A stretch of DNA of 64,000 nt from Kangiella sp. HZ709 (GCF_009674675.1 NZ_WKJC01000001.1:813031-877030); one strand, 5' to 3'; positions 9,410 to 18,434 are shown, counted from the stretch's first letter. Numbers and translations: made by a program. The notes: generated by a model from the letters alone, not told the origin.

Positions 9410-9729
9410 TTAGCCTTTTCATTAATCTCAGAAGAATCCGAAGAGGAAGCTCGCTTACGCTGCTTACCCTGCATTTTTAGTAACTGCATGGGTGACAAAG
9501 ATTGCTCAGGAATAAATAGTGATAATTGCTCACTAAAACCTAACTGCATCACTATGATGATAAAAGTATCCAATTGCGACTTACCTTTCTCCGCATTTTT
9601 TATCGCATTAAGTGACAAGCCCGTCGCTTCGGATAGTTCTTTCTGTGTGACATTGGCATTTAAGCGAGCTCGCTTAATTCGCCTTCCCAGCTCTTCAGCC
9701 ACCGCACTAGGCGACATATTTTCAAACAT
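9403..9729 (-). CDS. hipB: HipB-like XRE-family antitoxin/repressor
   Basis: Protein of 108 residues with a classic Cro/C1 HTH (LGRRIKRARLNANVTQKELS ... LNAIKNAEKG). The C-terminal tail is basic and Ser-rich. It immediately precedes and overlaps hipA, as in hipBA operons where HipB neutralises HipA and represses the operon. The ATG at 9729 is preferred to one two codons upstream because GAGGA is then 6 bases away. A hairpin-rich stretch lies upstream and may carry the operator and promoter. Confidence 0.88.
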   Translation of the reverse strand: MFENMSPSAVAEELGRRIKRARLNANVTQKELSEATGLSLNAIKNAEKGKSQLDTFIIIVMQLGFSEQLSLFIPEQSLSPMQLLKMQGKQRKRASSSDSSEINEKAKW

Positions 9730-9781
9730 ACTCATTCCTCACAAGAAGATCTCAATACAAGTCCTTCAAAACAACATCACA

Positions 9782-9933
9782 AAAAGCCTTAAGAAGGCTT
9801 TTAAATAACTTTAAAGCAATAAAAGCCTTAATTAGGATTTTTATTATACATCAAATCTAATTTTTTTAAACCCGCTAAAGCCCTATAAAGGGCTGTAGCA
9901 CACCTTTGCAAAGGCTTTGGCCTTCATAAGGCC
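9782..9933. repeat. Cluster of four small hairpins upstream of hipBA
   Basis: This non-coding stretch holds four consecutive inverted repeats: AAAAGCCTT/AAGGCTTTT (9782-9802), AGCCCT/AGGGCT (9879-9894), the palindrome CCTTTGCAAAGG (9903-9914) and GGCCTT/AAGGCC (9919-9933). Several share an AGGC/GCCT core, as if copied. The minus-strand reading of the first looks like a terminator just 50 bp upstream of hipB. Confidence 0.6.
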
Positions 9934-9988
9934 CCTTAAATGATAGCGTGATAATGTCGTTGCTTAAAATCAGAAGTGTCTATAGTCG

Positions 9989-11176
9989 CTAAACGTATTG
10001 TCCAGCGCAATGGCCTGAGGCCCAAGCCCATTGGAAATTAAAGCCGCCTAAATGTCCCGTGACGTCCAATACTTCGCCAATAAAATATAAGCCTTTAACT
10101 TTTGCAGTCTCGAACGTTTTGGAGGAAACTTCATCGGTATCAAGCCCGCCCATGGTCACTTCCGCTGTACGATAACCTTCTGTGCCAGTGGGTTTTAATT
10201 GCCATGCTTGCAACGCCGTTGCGACTTGTTGCAGATCGGCATGCGCAATATCAGCAATAGGTTTATGCGCCAATTCTGAAAACCATAGCTGGCTAAGGCG
10301 CTCGGCCAAGTTTTTGGTTAATTGATCAGACAATAAATTAACTAGATGGCTTTTAGGTTTATCACTTTGCCATTGCTTGAGCTGCTCAAATAAATCTGTG
10401 TCTGGAAATAAATTGATTTCGACCGTATCGCCCGGTTGCCAGAAGGATGAAATCTGTAAAACCGCTGGGCCAGATAAACCGCGGTGAGTGAATAAAATAT
10501 TCTCTCGAAAAGACTGCCCATTGCAACTAACCAATGAGTCCGCAGAGACACCAGATAGGCCCGTGAACTCTTCTAACATTTTTGGATTAAGAGTAAAAGG
10601 CACCAGCGCCGCCCAAGTAGGATATAAACTTAAATCGAATTGTTTAGCTATATCATAACCAAAACCCGTCGCGCCCATGGTCGGGATCGATAAACCGCCA
10701 GTGGCAATGACTAATGACTCACAGTGCCACTTACCGTGACTGGTGGTAACTACAAACCCATCCTCGACTTTCTTAACCGACTCTACGGAACGTTTAATTC
10801 GAACTTTAGCGCCTTTTTCTTCACACTCAGCCAATAACATATTCACTATGTCTTTAGCTTTATTGTCACAAAACAACTGTCCAAGTTTTTTCTCATGAAA
10901 AGGAATCCCATGCTTTTCGACTAACGCAATAAAATCCCATTGAGTATAACGACTTAAAGCTGACTTACAGAAGTGCTCATTGTTGGAAAGGTAATTACTA
11001 GGCTCCGCATAATAATTGGTGAAATTACAACGACCACCACCCGACATTAGGATCTTTTTCCCTACCTTATTGGCATGATCAATCACCATTGTCTGACGGC
11101 CACGACTAGCAGCGCTAATCCCACACATTAAACCCGCCGCACCAGCGCCAATAATTAATACATCAATGGATTGCAA
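9989..11176 (-). CDS. HI0933/BaiN-like flavoprotein
   Basis: NAD(P)/FAD-dependent oxidoreductase of 395 residues. The N-terminal FAD motif IIGAGAAGLMCGISAASRGR (about 8-27), the family signature KILMSGGGRCNFTN and the C-terminal GEVLDVTGHLGGFNFQWAW that closes the FAD site match the HI0933 (YhiN/BaiN) family. Members bind FAD and are mostly uncharacterised; some reduce bile-acid intermediates. Full length, no defects seen. It is monocistronic, with hairpins downstream. Confidence 0.88.
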   Translation of the reverse strand: MQSIDVLIIGAGAAGLMCGISAASRGRQTMVIDHANKVGKKILMSGGGRCNFTNYYAEPSNYLSNNEHFCKSALSRYTQWDFIALVEKHGIPFHEKKLGQLFCDNKAKDIVNMLLAECEEKGAKVRIKRSVESVKKVEDGFVVTTSHGKWHCESLVIATGGLSIPTMGATGFGYDIAKQFDLSLYPTWAALVPFTLNPKMLEEFTGLSGVSADSLVSCNGQSFRENILFTHRGLSGPAVLQISSFWQPGDTVEINLFPDTDLFEQLKQWQSDKPKSHLVNLLSDQLTKNLAERLSQLWFSELAHKPIADIAHADLQQVATALQAWQLKPTGTEGYRTAEVTMGGLDTDEVSSKTFETAKVKGLYFIGEVLDVTGHLGGFNFQWAWASGHCAGQYV

Positions 11177-11332
11177 AAAAGAACCTTATAAATCGTAAAA
11201 GTATGAGAATTATAATGGTTAGGGTAACTAACACCAACTAATCATTCACTAACGATATCCCCATGTATGCTATTATTAATTTCGATTTGTACATACTCAT
11301 CGGCGATACGCTAAGCAATAGATAGGGACTAA

Positions 11333-11530
11333 ATGTTAGATTTTATTAAAGACCTGCTAAAAATAGGCCTTATTACCTTCTTTAAGTTAATAATTGCTTT
11401 CATTATTGGAACCGGTGCAGCCGCTATTGTTTGCTGGTATTACAGTATTCCTTTAGCCTTTTCAATCGTCGGAGGTTTCATTGTATTGGGCGTTTGGCTA
11501 GCATTAATGTCTGACTCCATTTTTGATTAA
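11333..11530 (+). CDS. Small two-helix membrane protein
   Basis: Protein of 65 residues with two hydrophobic segments (about 10-35 and 40-58) separated by a short YYSIP turn. GGGA precedes the ATG. It lies 3 bases before a VOC-family gene, so they are likely co-transcribed. No family is recognised. The coding case rests on the coherent membrane topology and ribosome site. Confidence 0.65.
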   Translation: MLDFIKDLLKIGLITFFKLIIAFIIGTGAAAIVCWYYSIPLAFSIVGGFIVLGVWLALMSDSIFD

Positions 11531-11533
11531 GCT

Positions 11534-11878
11534 ATGCAAATTCATTATTTAGAAATTGTAACCTCCAAAGTTGATGAGCTTTGCGCATACTATTCTAAAG
11601 TTCACGCTACCTATTTCAATGAGCCAGAAGCAAAACTTGGTTATGCTCGCGTAGCTAGTTTAGAGAATGGCGGAATGATCGGGGTTAGAGCTCAAATGCA
11701 TGAATCCGAGGAACCTATAGTTAGGCCTTATTTACTAGTAGATGATATTGAAGTGGCTATCGCACAAGCCATCGATGCTGGCGCCCAAATAGCACATCCA
11801 CCGTTAGAGATTTCTGGCTATGGGCATTTTGCAATATACATTCTTGGTGGTGTTCAACATGGTTTGTGGCAACTCTAA
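11534..11878 (+). CDS. VOC-family (glyoxalase fold) protein
   Basis: Protein of 114 residues, the size of one VOC unit built from two beta-alpha-beta-beta-beta modules. It starts with the usual IHYLEIVTSKVDELCAYYSK and ends with GYGHFAIYILGGVQHGLW. Potential metal ligands are His/Glu at the strand ends (H3, and the HFAIYI strand). The VOC superfamily covers glyoxalases, dioxygenases and resistance proteins, so the reaction is not predictable. It converges with and overlaps by 4 bp the next gene. Confidence 0.8.
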   Translation: MQIHYLEIVTSKVDELCAYYSKVHATYFNEPEAKLGYARVASLENGGMIGVRAQMHESEEPIVRPYLLVDDIEVAIAQAIDAGAQIAHPPLEISGYGHFAIYILGGVQHGLWQL

Positions 11879-12930
11879 TCTATTGTAATAGCTTTAGATC
11901 CTTCCAAAGTCTCAACAAAATTAGCACCCATTATTTGAGATGGTGTTGTTGAGCCCGCGTCTACTGGATTTTGCATAAAGTGTTCGACGATGCCTACTGC
12001 GCCATAAACCGTTAAGTCATAACCGCTAGCAGTTTCGACTCTTGCCGTGACTTTTTTACCATCAGCATTTACCGCTTCACCCCAAACATAAGTTCTAAGC
12101 TGATCACGTTTTTCTTTATTAGGCCCGCGGACTTTTTTATCAATTTGTTTCTTAAGAAAATTTTGTACAAAACCTAAACCCAACAATGGCCTAACATAGT
12201 TTAATCGCTTCATTCGCTTTACTAATCGTGGTGAGGCAGGAATATAAGTTTCAATATTAGGGATGCCGGTGCTGTGATAGGCAGTTGAAACATCCCCCCA
12301 AGGTATGGTCATAGCCAACTTTTCACCATCGCCAAAATTTATCTTTTGCACGCCATGAGCAAAGCCCACTTTTGTAATAATGCCATCTTTGCGCACGCGA
12401 CCGCCCTCTTTTAAACCTTCCACTGAAGTTTTTGCGGTTCCCGGACTCAAACCTGAGCGCGAATCAAAACCCAATTGCAGCGAAACAGCATCAGGCAATT
12501 CTTGTTTTAAGGTAGCAGCGATACAGTCTGTTGGAATAACATCAAAACCAACACCTGAACATAAAGTAACCCCAGAGTTTTTAGCGGCTTGATTTAATTC
12601 ATGGCAATCTTCAAACACGCTAATCTCGCCGGTAATATCTAAATAGTGAGTTTGACCTTGCAGGCAAGCTTGCATCATAGGCTTAGCTGTTTGCGAAAAT
12701 GGTCCTGCGCAGTGTAAAACCAGATCCACATTAGCGACTTCAGAGTTTGTAACTTTAGTATCATTTAAATCAAAAACACAGGACTCTAAATGATATTTAT
12801 CTGCGATGGCAGTGACTTTTTTAATATCGCGACCTGCAACGATAGGCTTTAGACCTTTTTTTACAGCTTCTTCAACCATTAGCTGACCAGTATAGCCAGT
12901 CGCACCATATATCATCCACTTTTGAACCAT
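11875..12930 (-). CDS. Saccharopine dehydrogenase NADP-binding family / trans-enoyl reductase-like
   Basis: Protein of 351 residues beginning with a Rossmann segment (IYGATGYTGQLMVEEAVKKG) and continuing VLHCAGPFSQTAKPMMQACL and YLDITGEISVF, the pattern of the saccharopine-dehydrogenase-like proteins often labelled trans-acting enoyl reductase. These are NAD(P)-dependent and act in lipid or amino-acid metabolism; the substrate is unclear. GAGG precedes the ATG. An SDR gene on the same strand lies about 70 bp upstream, perhaps in one operon. Confidence 0.82.
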   Translation of the reverse strand: MVQKWMIYGATGYTGQLMVEEAVKKGLKPIVAGRDIKKVTAIADKYHLESCVFDLNDTKVTNSEVANVDLVLHCAGPFSQTAKPMMQACLQGQTHYLDITGEISVFEDCHELNQAAKNSGVTLCSGVGFDVIPTDCIAATLKQELPDAVSLQLGFDSRSGLSPGTAKTSVEGLKEGGRVRKDGIITKVGFAHGVQKINFGDGEKLAMTIPWGDVSTAYHSTGIPNIETYIPASPRLVKRMKRLNYVRPLLGLGFVQNFLKKQIDKKVRGPNKEKRDQLRTYVWGEAVNADGKKVTARVETASGYDLTVYGAVGIVEHFMQNPVDAGSTTPSQIMGANFVETLEGSKAITID

Positions 12931-12997
12931 CGAGAACCTCTATAATATTATGTGTTACTTATCGAAACTGTTAATCGACATTTCTAACCAACATTAG

Positions 12998-13831
12998 CTA
13001 GTCAACCAAGTATCGAGTCATCTTCTTTATTTTGTTGAAGAAAAATTCTGGAAACCAGCGTTTAATTCTATCATGCATTGTTGAGTCTTTATGCGGTATC
13101 ACTTTAAATCGATTATCCATGACCGATTGGTAAATAATTTTGGCAATATCGTCAGCATTAAGTGGCGACTTGTCCATTAACTTACTAGCGACCTTTTTAA
13201 CTTTATCTTCATTTGAGCGAAGGTCCTTAAGTAAGTTAGTCCTAAAAAATGAAGGACAAACGACTGAAACACCTACGGGGCTATAAGCCAGCTCTCCTCG
13301 AATGGTCTCACTAAAAGAAACCACTGCCGCTTTACTGGCATTATAGGCGCCGGAAGCTGGAGGATTAGCAATCGCGGCAAAAGAAGCAATATTGACCACG
13401 TGAGCCCGAGAACATTGCTTTAGATCTTGCGCAAAAGCCTGATAGCCATTAACCACACCAAAGAAGTTAATGTTGAACGCCCAATCTAGAGTAGCTCTAT
13501 CAACGGTATCAAACTCACCGCCAGCACTAACCCCAGCATTATTTATTAACACGTCGATCCCTTTAAATGACTCAAAAGCTTGTTGACGAAGGGTTGCAAG
13601 CTCATCGGTATTAGTGACATCGGCTTTTGCAGCAATCGCTGTTGCCCCCTGTCCTTTAACCTCAGCTAAGGTTTCGTTAACCGACTCTAAGTTGCTATCG
13701 GATAACACTAATTGCCAGCCTTGCGTTGCGAACTGGTGAGCTAATGCTTTACCTAAGCCACTGCCAGCACCCGTTATCACCACAGTTTTAAACTCAAACG
13801 GCCTGCTTTCTAGTTTACTCAAATTAGCCAT
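12998..13831 (-). CDS. Short-chain dehydrogenase/reductase
   Basis: SDR of 277 residues. TGAGSGLG (about 20-27) binds the cofactor, NNAG follows, and the YNASKAAVVSFSE segment carries the catalytic Tyr and Lys. The C-terminal basic extension (RIKRWFPEFFFNKIKKM) is typical of SDRs acting near membranes on lipids or retinoid/steroid-like substrates. It is divergent from the phosphatase/acyl-CoA dehydrogenase operon. The intergenic GAACGATCGTTC at 13879-13890 is a perfect 12-bp palindrome of TetR-operator type, so the TetR at 15855 may control both directions. Confidence 0.88.
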   Translation of the reverse strand: MANLSKLESRPFEFKTVVITGAGSGLGKALAHQFATQGWQLVLSDSNLESVNETLAEVKGQGATAIAAKADVTNTDELATLRQQAFESFKGIDVLINNAGVSAGGEFDTVDRATLDWAFNINFFGVVNGYQAFAQDLKQCSRAHVVNIASFAAIANPPASGAYNASKAAVVSFSETIRGELAYSPVGVSVVCPSFFRTNLLKDLRSNEDKVKKVASKLMDKSPLNADDIAKIIYQSVMDNRFKVIPHKDSTMHDRIKRWFPEFFFNKIKKMTRYLVD

Positions 13832-13878
13832 CCATCATTAATTTTAGATTTATCATACACAGTATTGGCAATAATGTG

Positions 13879-13890
13879 AACGATCGTTCA
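13879..13890. promoter_or_regulatory. Candidate TetR-type operator palindrome
   Basis: GAACGATCGTTC is a perfect 12-bp palindrome in the divergent region between the SDR gene at 12998 and the acyl-CoA operon starting at 13938. Its GAACG...CGTTC arms are common in TetR operators controlling fatty-acid genes. The TetR gene at 15855 is three genes into the operon and is the natural candidate to bind here. Confidence 0.55.
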
Positions 13891-13937
13891 TAATATAAAT
13901 ATTAGCCAATCCTATTGAGCGATAAATCAGCTTAAGC

Positions 13938-14639
13938 ATGAAAAGAATTTTTTTGGTTCGACATGGACAAGCCTCTTTTGGTCATGATCATTACGATCAA
14001 CTTTCAACTAATGGCGAACAACAAGCCAAGCTGCTGGCTCAATCATGGCAACAGATTAAACTACAACCCTGTGCTTGGCTTAGCGGAACTTTACAGCGTC
14101 AGAAACATACCTTGGATATTATCCAACGAGATATTGGTGCTAATTCGAACAGCATCCAAATGAACTGCTTCGATGAATTTCCAGCTGAAGCTATAACAGA
14201 GCATTACCTTCCGCTGGTTGTGGCTAAGAAAAATGATCCTAGTCTTACCCGCGAAAAAATATTTTCTGATAATTTAATTTTTCAAAAATTATTCGGCGAA
14301 GTATTGAAACTTTGGATAACCGAATCTACTCCAGAAAATTTTGATTTTGAATCCTTTGCAGGTTTTTCCGAACGGGTTAATCAAGCAATGACGCAACTAA
14401 AAAGCCATGAATTTAAAGATTCATTGGCAGTCTTTACCTCTGCTGGATGTATCGCAGCGATTTGCTATCAGATCATCAACAATAACCGCCAGCTCGATAT
14501 GCAAATGTTCAAAATAGCTTGGAACATTATTAACAGCTCAGTCACCGAATTACGGCTCAATAAAGGGCAGCTGTATTTGCACAGCTTAAATCAATACGCC
14601 CACCTTAATTTAAACCCAAATCTGATTACCTATCGATAG
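13938..14639 (+). CDS. Histidine phosphatase (phosphoglycerate mutase-like) family protein
   Basis: Protein of 233 residues starting with the RHGQ catalytic motif (residues 8-11, as LVRHGQASFG). The second conserved His expected in the C-terminal half is replaced by VFTSAGCIAAI, where the usual pattern is V(S/T)HGG. The acceptor His may therefore work without its partner, or activity may be lost. It heads the acyl-CoA operon directly before the acyl-CoA dehydrogenase (8-bp gap). Similar genes co-occur with ACAD10/11-like enzymes, fitting a role in removing phosphate from intermediates. Confidence 0.82.
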   Translation: MKRIFLVRHGQASFGHDHYDQLSTNGEQQAKLLAQSWQQIKLQPCAWLSGTLQRQKHTLDIIQRDIGANSNSIQMNCFDEFPAEAITEHYLPLVVAKKNDPSLTREKIFSDNLIFQKLFGEVLKLWITESTPENFDFESFAGFSERVNQAMTQLKSHEFKDSLAVFTSAGCIAAICYQIINNNRQLDMQMFKIAWNIINSSVTELRLNKGQLYLHSLNQYAHLNLNPNLITYR

Positions 14640-14647
14640 GATCAATT

Positions 14648-15829
14648 ATGGACTTTTCAGTATCACCCAAAATACACCAAGACTTGAAGTTAATGCGCTC
14701 TTTTGTCAAAGAGGAACTCTATCCAATTGAATCTAAACGGCTCCATGAGTCATGGCCAACACTAGAATCCACTTTGCAACCTTTGCGCGATACGGTTAAA
14801 TCTAATGGTTGGTGGGCACCCTATTTCCATGGCAATAAACAGGGCAAGAGCTACTCCTTAGTTGAGTTGGGCTTGATCTCTGAGGTCATGGGGGCATCGC
14901 CACTTGGCCATTACGTATTCGGTAGCCAAGCACCCGATGCGGGCAATGCTGAATTGTTGGAAGCCTTTGGCAGCGAGGAACAAAAGGAACAATACCTCAA
15001 GCCGTTAGTAGATGGCAAAATTCGTAGCTGCTTTGCTATGACCGAACCTGCTGTAGCCGGCTCTAATCCGACTTTGCTCGAAGCCACAGCAGAAAAAGAT
15101 GGCGATGATTATATTATTAATGCACATAAATGGTTCACCTCTTCTGCCGACGGTGCAAATTTTGCCATTATTATGGCGGTAACCAACCCCGAAGCTGATA
15201 TCTATCAACGCTCTAGCATGTTGATTGTCGATTGTGATAATCCAGGATTCGAATTAGTTCGAAATATTTCCATTATGGGCGAACAAGGCGCCGGCTACTT
15301 CAGCCATGCCGAAACTAAATTTACCAATTGTCGTGTACCGAAAACGGCGTTAATTGGTGCAGAAGGCGAAGGCTTTAAACTGGCACAAACACGCCTAGGA
15401 CCAGGCCGCATTCATCATTGCATGCGTTGGTTAGGGATTGCTGATCGCGCCCTAAAAATGCATTGCGATTATGCGAAAACGCGAATGATAGGTCACAAGC
15501 GTTCATTGGCAGATTCAGATATAACCAAACAGCGAATCGCTGAAAATGCTGCCAATATTGCAGCAGCAAAGGCGCTCGTTTTACAAACCGCATGGCAAAT
15601 TGAGCATCAAGGCTTTAAAGCGGCTCGCTTTAATATCAGCATGATTAAATACTTTACCGCTAATGTGTTGCAAAAATCTTTAGACGACGCCATTCAAGCT
15701 ATGGGCGGTTTAGGCATGACCGATGATACGATACTGGCCTACTTCTTTAGGCACGAGCGAGCGGCGAGAATTTATGATGGGCCAGATGAAGTACATCAAG
15801 TATCTGTTGCCAAGCAACTGCTTAAATAA
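14648..15829 (+). CDS. Acyl-CoA dehydrogenase (ACAD10/11-like)
   Basis: FAD-dependent dehydrogenase of 393 residues in the usual three-domain ACAD order: an all-helix N-domain; a beta-domain with CFAMTEPAVAGSNPT and KWFTSSADGANF; and a C-domain with QAMGGLGMT. The closing RIYDGPDEVHQVSVAKQLL is the wording of the ACAD10/ACAD11 group. Mammalian ACAD10/11 carry a fused APH-type kinase and break down 4-hydroxy acids through a phosphorylated intermediate. Here the kinase is encoded two genes downstream, supporting the same chemistry by inference. Confidence 0.92.
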   Translation: MDFSVSPKIHQDLKLMRSFVKEELYPIESKRLHESWPTLESTLQPLRDTVKSNGWWAPYFHGNKQGKSYSLVELGLISEVMGASPLGHYVFGSQAPDAGNAELLEAFGSEEQKEQYLKPLVDGKIRSCFAMTEPAVAGSNPTLLEATAEKDGDDYIINAHKWFTSSADGANFAIIMAVTNPEADIYQRSSMLIVDCDNPGFELVRNISIMGEQGAGYFSHAETKFTNCRVPKTALIGAEGEGFKLAQTRLGPGRIHHCMRWLGIADRALKMHCDYAKTRMIGHKRSLADSDITKQRIAENAANIAAAKALVLQTAWQIEHQGFKAARFNISMIKYFTANVLQKSLDDAIQAMGGLGMTDDTILAYFFRHERAARIYDGPDEVHQVSVAKQLLK

Positions 15830-15854
15830 GTATTAAATAGTTGATGAGCCACTT

Positions 15855-16556
15855 TTGAATATTCAATCACTCGATAACTTAACCGACTTTAAACGCGATC
15901 TTGAAGTGCTTGAAGAAAAACAATTTTTGCTATTGGTTGAAACTAATCAAGACATCATCAAGGTTTCTACCAAGACTGCACTGAAGAACTTACCGAAAAT
16001 ATTCGATGAAGCAATAAAGATTGGTAACACTAAAGGTTTTAATGCGACATCTCTTAGAGATCTAAGTCAAGCTACGGATATGAGCCTTGGCAAAATTTAT
16101 ACTTATATCAGCGCTAAAGATGACTTACTACTAATGCTGCATTCGCATTACATTAAAGTGATAGAAGATACCTTTAATCAAATCGGTTTGCCGCATAAGA
16201 ACCCGATGGATAATTTATTATTGGCAGTTAAGGCGCATTTATACTTGAGCCAAGTATTTCGCCCATGGTTTTATTTTGCATTTACTGAATCGAAACATTT
16301 GAATAAAAAAATCATTGCCCTGGCCAAAGAGTCAGAGTTAAAAAGCGATTTATATTTTCGCAATATAATTCAATCTGGCATACAGGCAAAACGCTTTGCT
16401 GCTGTTGATAGGAACTTTACTTCTTCAATGATAAAAGCGTTATTACAAGACTGGTATTTAAAGCCTTGGAAGTATGCCGAAAGAAACATTGATGTCGATA
16501 GCTATTTTAAGGAAATAGCGAATTTATTAACCATTTACTTAACGCCTAAAGATTAG
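15855..16556 (+). CDS. TetR-family regulator
   Basis: Protein of 233 residues with the TetR HTH (KIGNTKGFNATSLRDLSQAT ... SLGKIYTYISAKDDLL at about 56-98) displaced from the N-terminus by about 45 extra residues. The C-terminal helical ligand domain probably senses an acyl-CoA. The only workable start is TTG at 15855; no in-frame ATG precedes the HTH. It is embedded in the acyl-CoA operon, which it likely represses through the palindrome near 13879. Confidence 0.85.
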   Translation: MNIQSLDNLTDFKRDLEVLEEKQFLLLVETNQDIIKVSTKTALKNLPKIFDEAIKIGNTKGFNATSLRDLSQATDMSLGKIYTYISAKDDLLLMLHSHYIKVIEDTFNQIGLPHKNPMDNLLLAVKAHLYLSQVFRPWFYFAFTESKHLNKKIIALAKESELKSDLYFRNIIQSGIQAKRFAAVDRNFTSSMIKALLQDWYLKPWKYAERNIDVDSYFKEIANLLTIYLTPKD

Positions 16557-16571
16557 ACTTTAAATACGATT

Positions 16572-18434
16572 ATGAATGATATGGACTATACCGATAAACC
16601 AACCCAAGTTCGTGAAGATGAAACCTTAGATGAAGCATCGCTGTTAGCTTATCTAAATCAGCAATTAGACCTTAATGCTTCCAGTTTAGAAGTTCTGCAA
16701 TTTCCCGGTGGAAACTCTAACCTGACTTATCAAATCACCATCAATCAGCAAAATTATATATTACGTCGCCCACCAATAGGCACTAAGGCTAAATCTGCGC
16801 ACGATATGGGTCGAGAATTTACCGTACTCAATGAGCTAAAGCCTTATTTTGATAAAGCGCCTGAAGCTATTTTGTTTTGCGACGACCTGTCGGTTATTGG
16901 TTCAGAGTTTTATTTAATGAAGGCTCTGGAAGGTATTATCTTTAGAAAAAACCCACCCAAAGGCATGCGCATTTCAGCTAGCCAAGCCAAGCAGCTTTGT
17001 CATGATATGGTGAAAACGCTAGTGGATCTGCATTCGATAGAAATAGGCAAAACTCCTTTAGCAGAATTAGGCCGGATGGATGGTTATGTTGAGCGACAAG
17101 TAGAAGGTTGGGCCAAGCGTTATCGCAACGCTAAGACCGATGATGTACCTAATGGCGAAAATGTTATCGAATGGTTACAGGCTCATATGCCAGAGGACTA
17201 TCATAAGCCGACGCTTATTCATAATGATTATAAATTTGATAATTTAGTTTTGGCTGAACATGACGATTCGCTCGATATTATTGGCGTTTTAGACTGGGAA
17301 ATGACCACCTTAGGTCATCCTCTAATGGATCTAGGTTCTTCCTTAGCCTACTGGGTAGAAGCGACCGATGCACCACAAATGCATGCTTTAAGAACTATGC
17401 CGACGCAAATCGATGGCATGATGAAACGCGATGAAATCGTAAAGCTCTACTCTGAACTTTCTGGTGTAGATATTGAAGACTTTACTTATTACTATGTGTT
17501 CGGCCTGTTTCGTTTGGCGGGAATCGTGCAGCAAATTTATTATCGTTTTTATCATGGACAAACCAAGGACAAACGCTTTGCACAATTTGGCCAAGTCTGC
17601 GGGATCTTATTAGCCAAGGCACAAGAAGAAATTAATAACTATCAAAGAAAGCATCAAACTCAAGAATCAGGAGCAAACCCAATGTTAAATTTTAAAGACA
17701 AGGTCGCCTTAATTTCAGGCGCTAGCCGTGGCATTGGCGAAGCAACCGCAAAGCTCATTGCACAAAATGGCGCTCATGTGATTCTGACCAGCCGCAGTAA
17801 AGACTCGTTAGAAAAAGTGGCACAAGATATTAGTGATGCTGGCGGCAAAGTATCGGTAATGCCCTGTCATATTGGTGAACCAGCAGCGATTGATAAGCTT
17901 TTTAGTGATATTCAAGCACAGTTCGGTAAGTTAGATATACTAATTAACAATGCTGCCACCAACCCTTATTTTGGCCATGTCTTAGACATGCCCGTTGATG
18001 CGTTTGATAAGACCATTGACGTAAATATCAAAGGATATTTTTTAATGAGTCAGAAAGCAGGACAGCTCATGAAAAACAATGGTGGCGGCGCTATGGTGAA
18101 TATTGCTTCCGTCAATGGTAAAACCCCTGCGCCCATGCAAGCGGTCTACTCCATGACTAAGTCTGCGGTCATCTCAATGACTCAAGCCTTTGCAAAAGAA
18201 TGTGCTGCCTTTAATATTCGAGTGAATGCAGTCCTACCGGGTTTAACCGATACTAAGTTTGCCTCAGCACTGACACAAAATGAACAAATGCTTAAAATGA
18301 TCTTGCCATTGATCCCAATGGGCCGAATGGCACAACCAGAAGAAATAGCGCCCAGCATTGCATTCTTAGTGTCAGATGCAGCAAGTTATGTTACCGGAAC
18401 TTGCTTAAGTGTGGACGGCGGCTATTTGAGTTAA
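16572..18434 (+). CDS. APH-family kinase fused to a short-chain dehydrogenase
   Basis: Two-domain protein of 620 residues. Residues 1-365 are an aminoglycoside-phosphotransferase-like kinase of the ACAD10/11 type, with FPGGNSNLTYQI, the Brenner motif HNDYKFDNL and the metal site GVLDWEMTTLGHPLMDLG. Residues 371-620 are a complete SDR with SGASRGIG, NNAA, and Tyr/Lys in YSMTKS. Elsewhere these are usually separate neighbours. An AGGAG Shine-Dalgarno at 17669-17673, 8 bases before the in-frame ATG at 17682, could also start a free SDR. With the adjacent acyl-CoA dehydrogenase it suggests phosphorylation of a hydroxyacyl-CoA and removal of the phosphate. Confidence 0.88.
   Translation: MNDMDYTDKPTQVREDETLDEASLLAYLNQQLDLNASSLEVLQFPGGNSNLTYQITINQQNYILRRPPIGTKAKSAHDMGREFTVLNELKPYFDKAPEAILFCDDLSVIGSEFYLMKALEGIIFRKNPPKGMRISASQAKQLCHDMVKTLVDLHSIEIGKTPLAELGRMDGYVERQVEGWAKRYRNAKTDDVPNGENVIEWLQAHMPEDYHKPTLIHNDYKFDNLVLAEHDDSLDIIGVLDWEMTTLGHPLMDLGSSLAYWVEATDAPQMHALRTMPTQIDGMMKRDEIVKLYSELSGVDIEDFTYYYVFGLFRLAGIVQQIYYRFYHGQTKDKRFAQFGQVCGILLAKAQEEINNYQRKHQTQESGANPMLNFKDKVALISGASRGIGEATAKLIAQNGAHVILTSRSKDSLEKVAQDISDAGGKVSVMPCHIGEPAAIDKLFSDIQAQFGKLDILINNAATNPYFGHVLDMPVDAFDKTIDVNIKGYFLMSQKAGQLMKNNGGGAMVNIASVNGKTPAPMQAVYSMTKSAVISMTQAFAKECAAFNIRVNAVLPGLTDTKFASALTQNEQMLKMILPLIPMGRMAQPEEIAPSIAFLVSDAASYVTGTCLSVDGGYLS

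Noticed and set aside
9782-9933. CRISPR-like array
   Set aside because: The repeats are short inverted repeats of differing sequence without regular spacers; hairpins, not a CRISPR. No CRISPR array was seen anywhere in the window.
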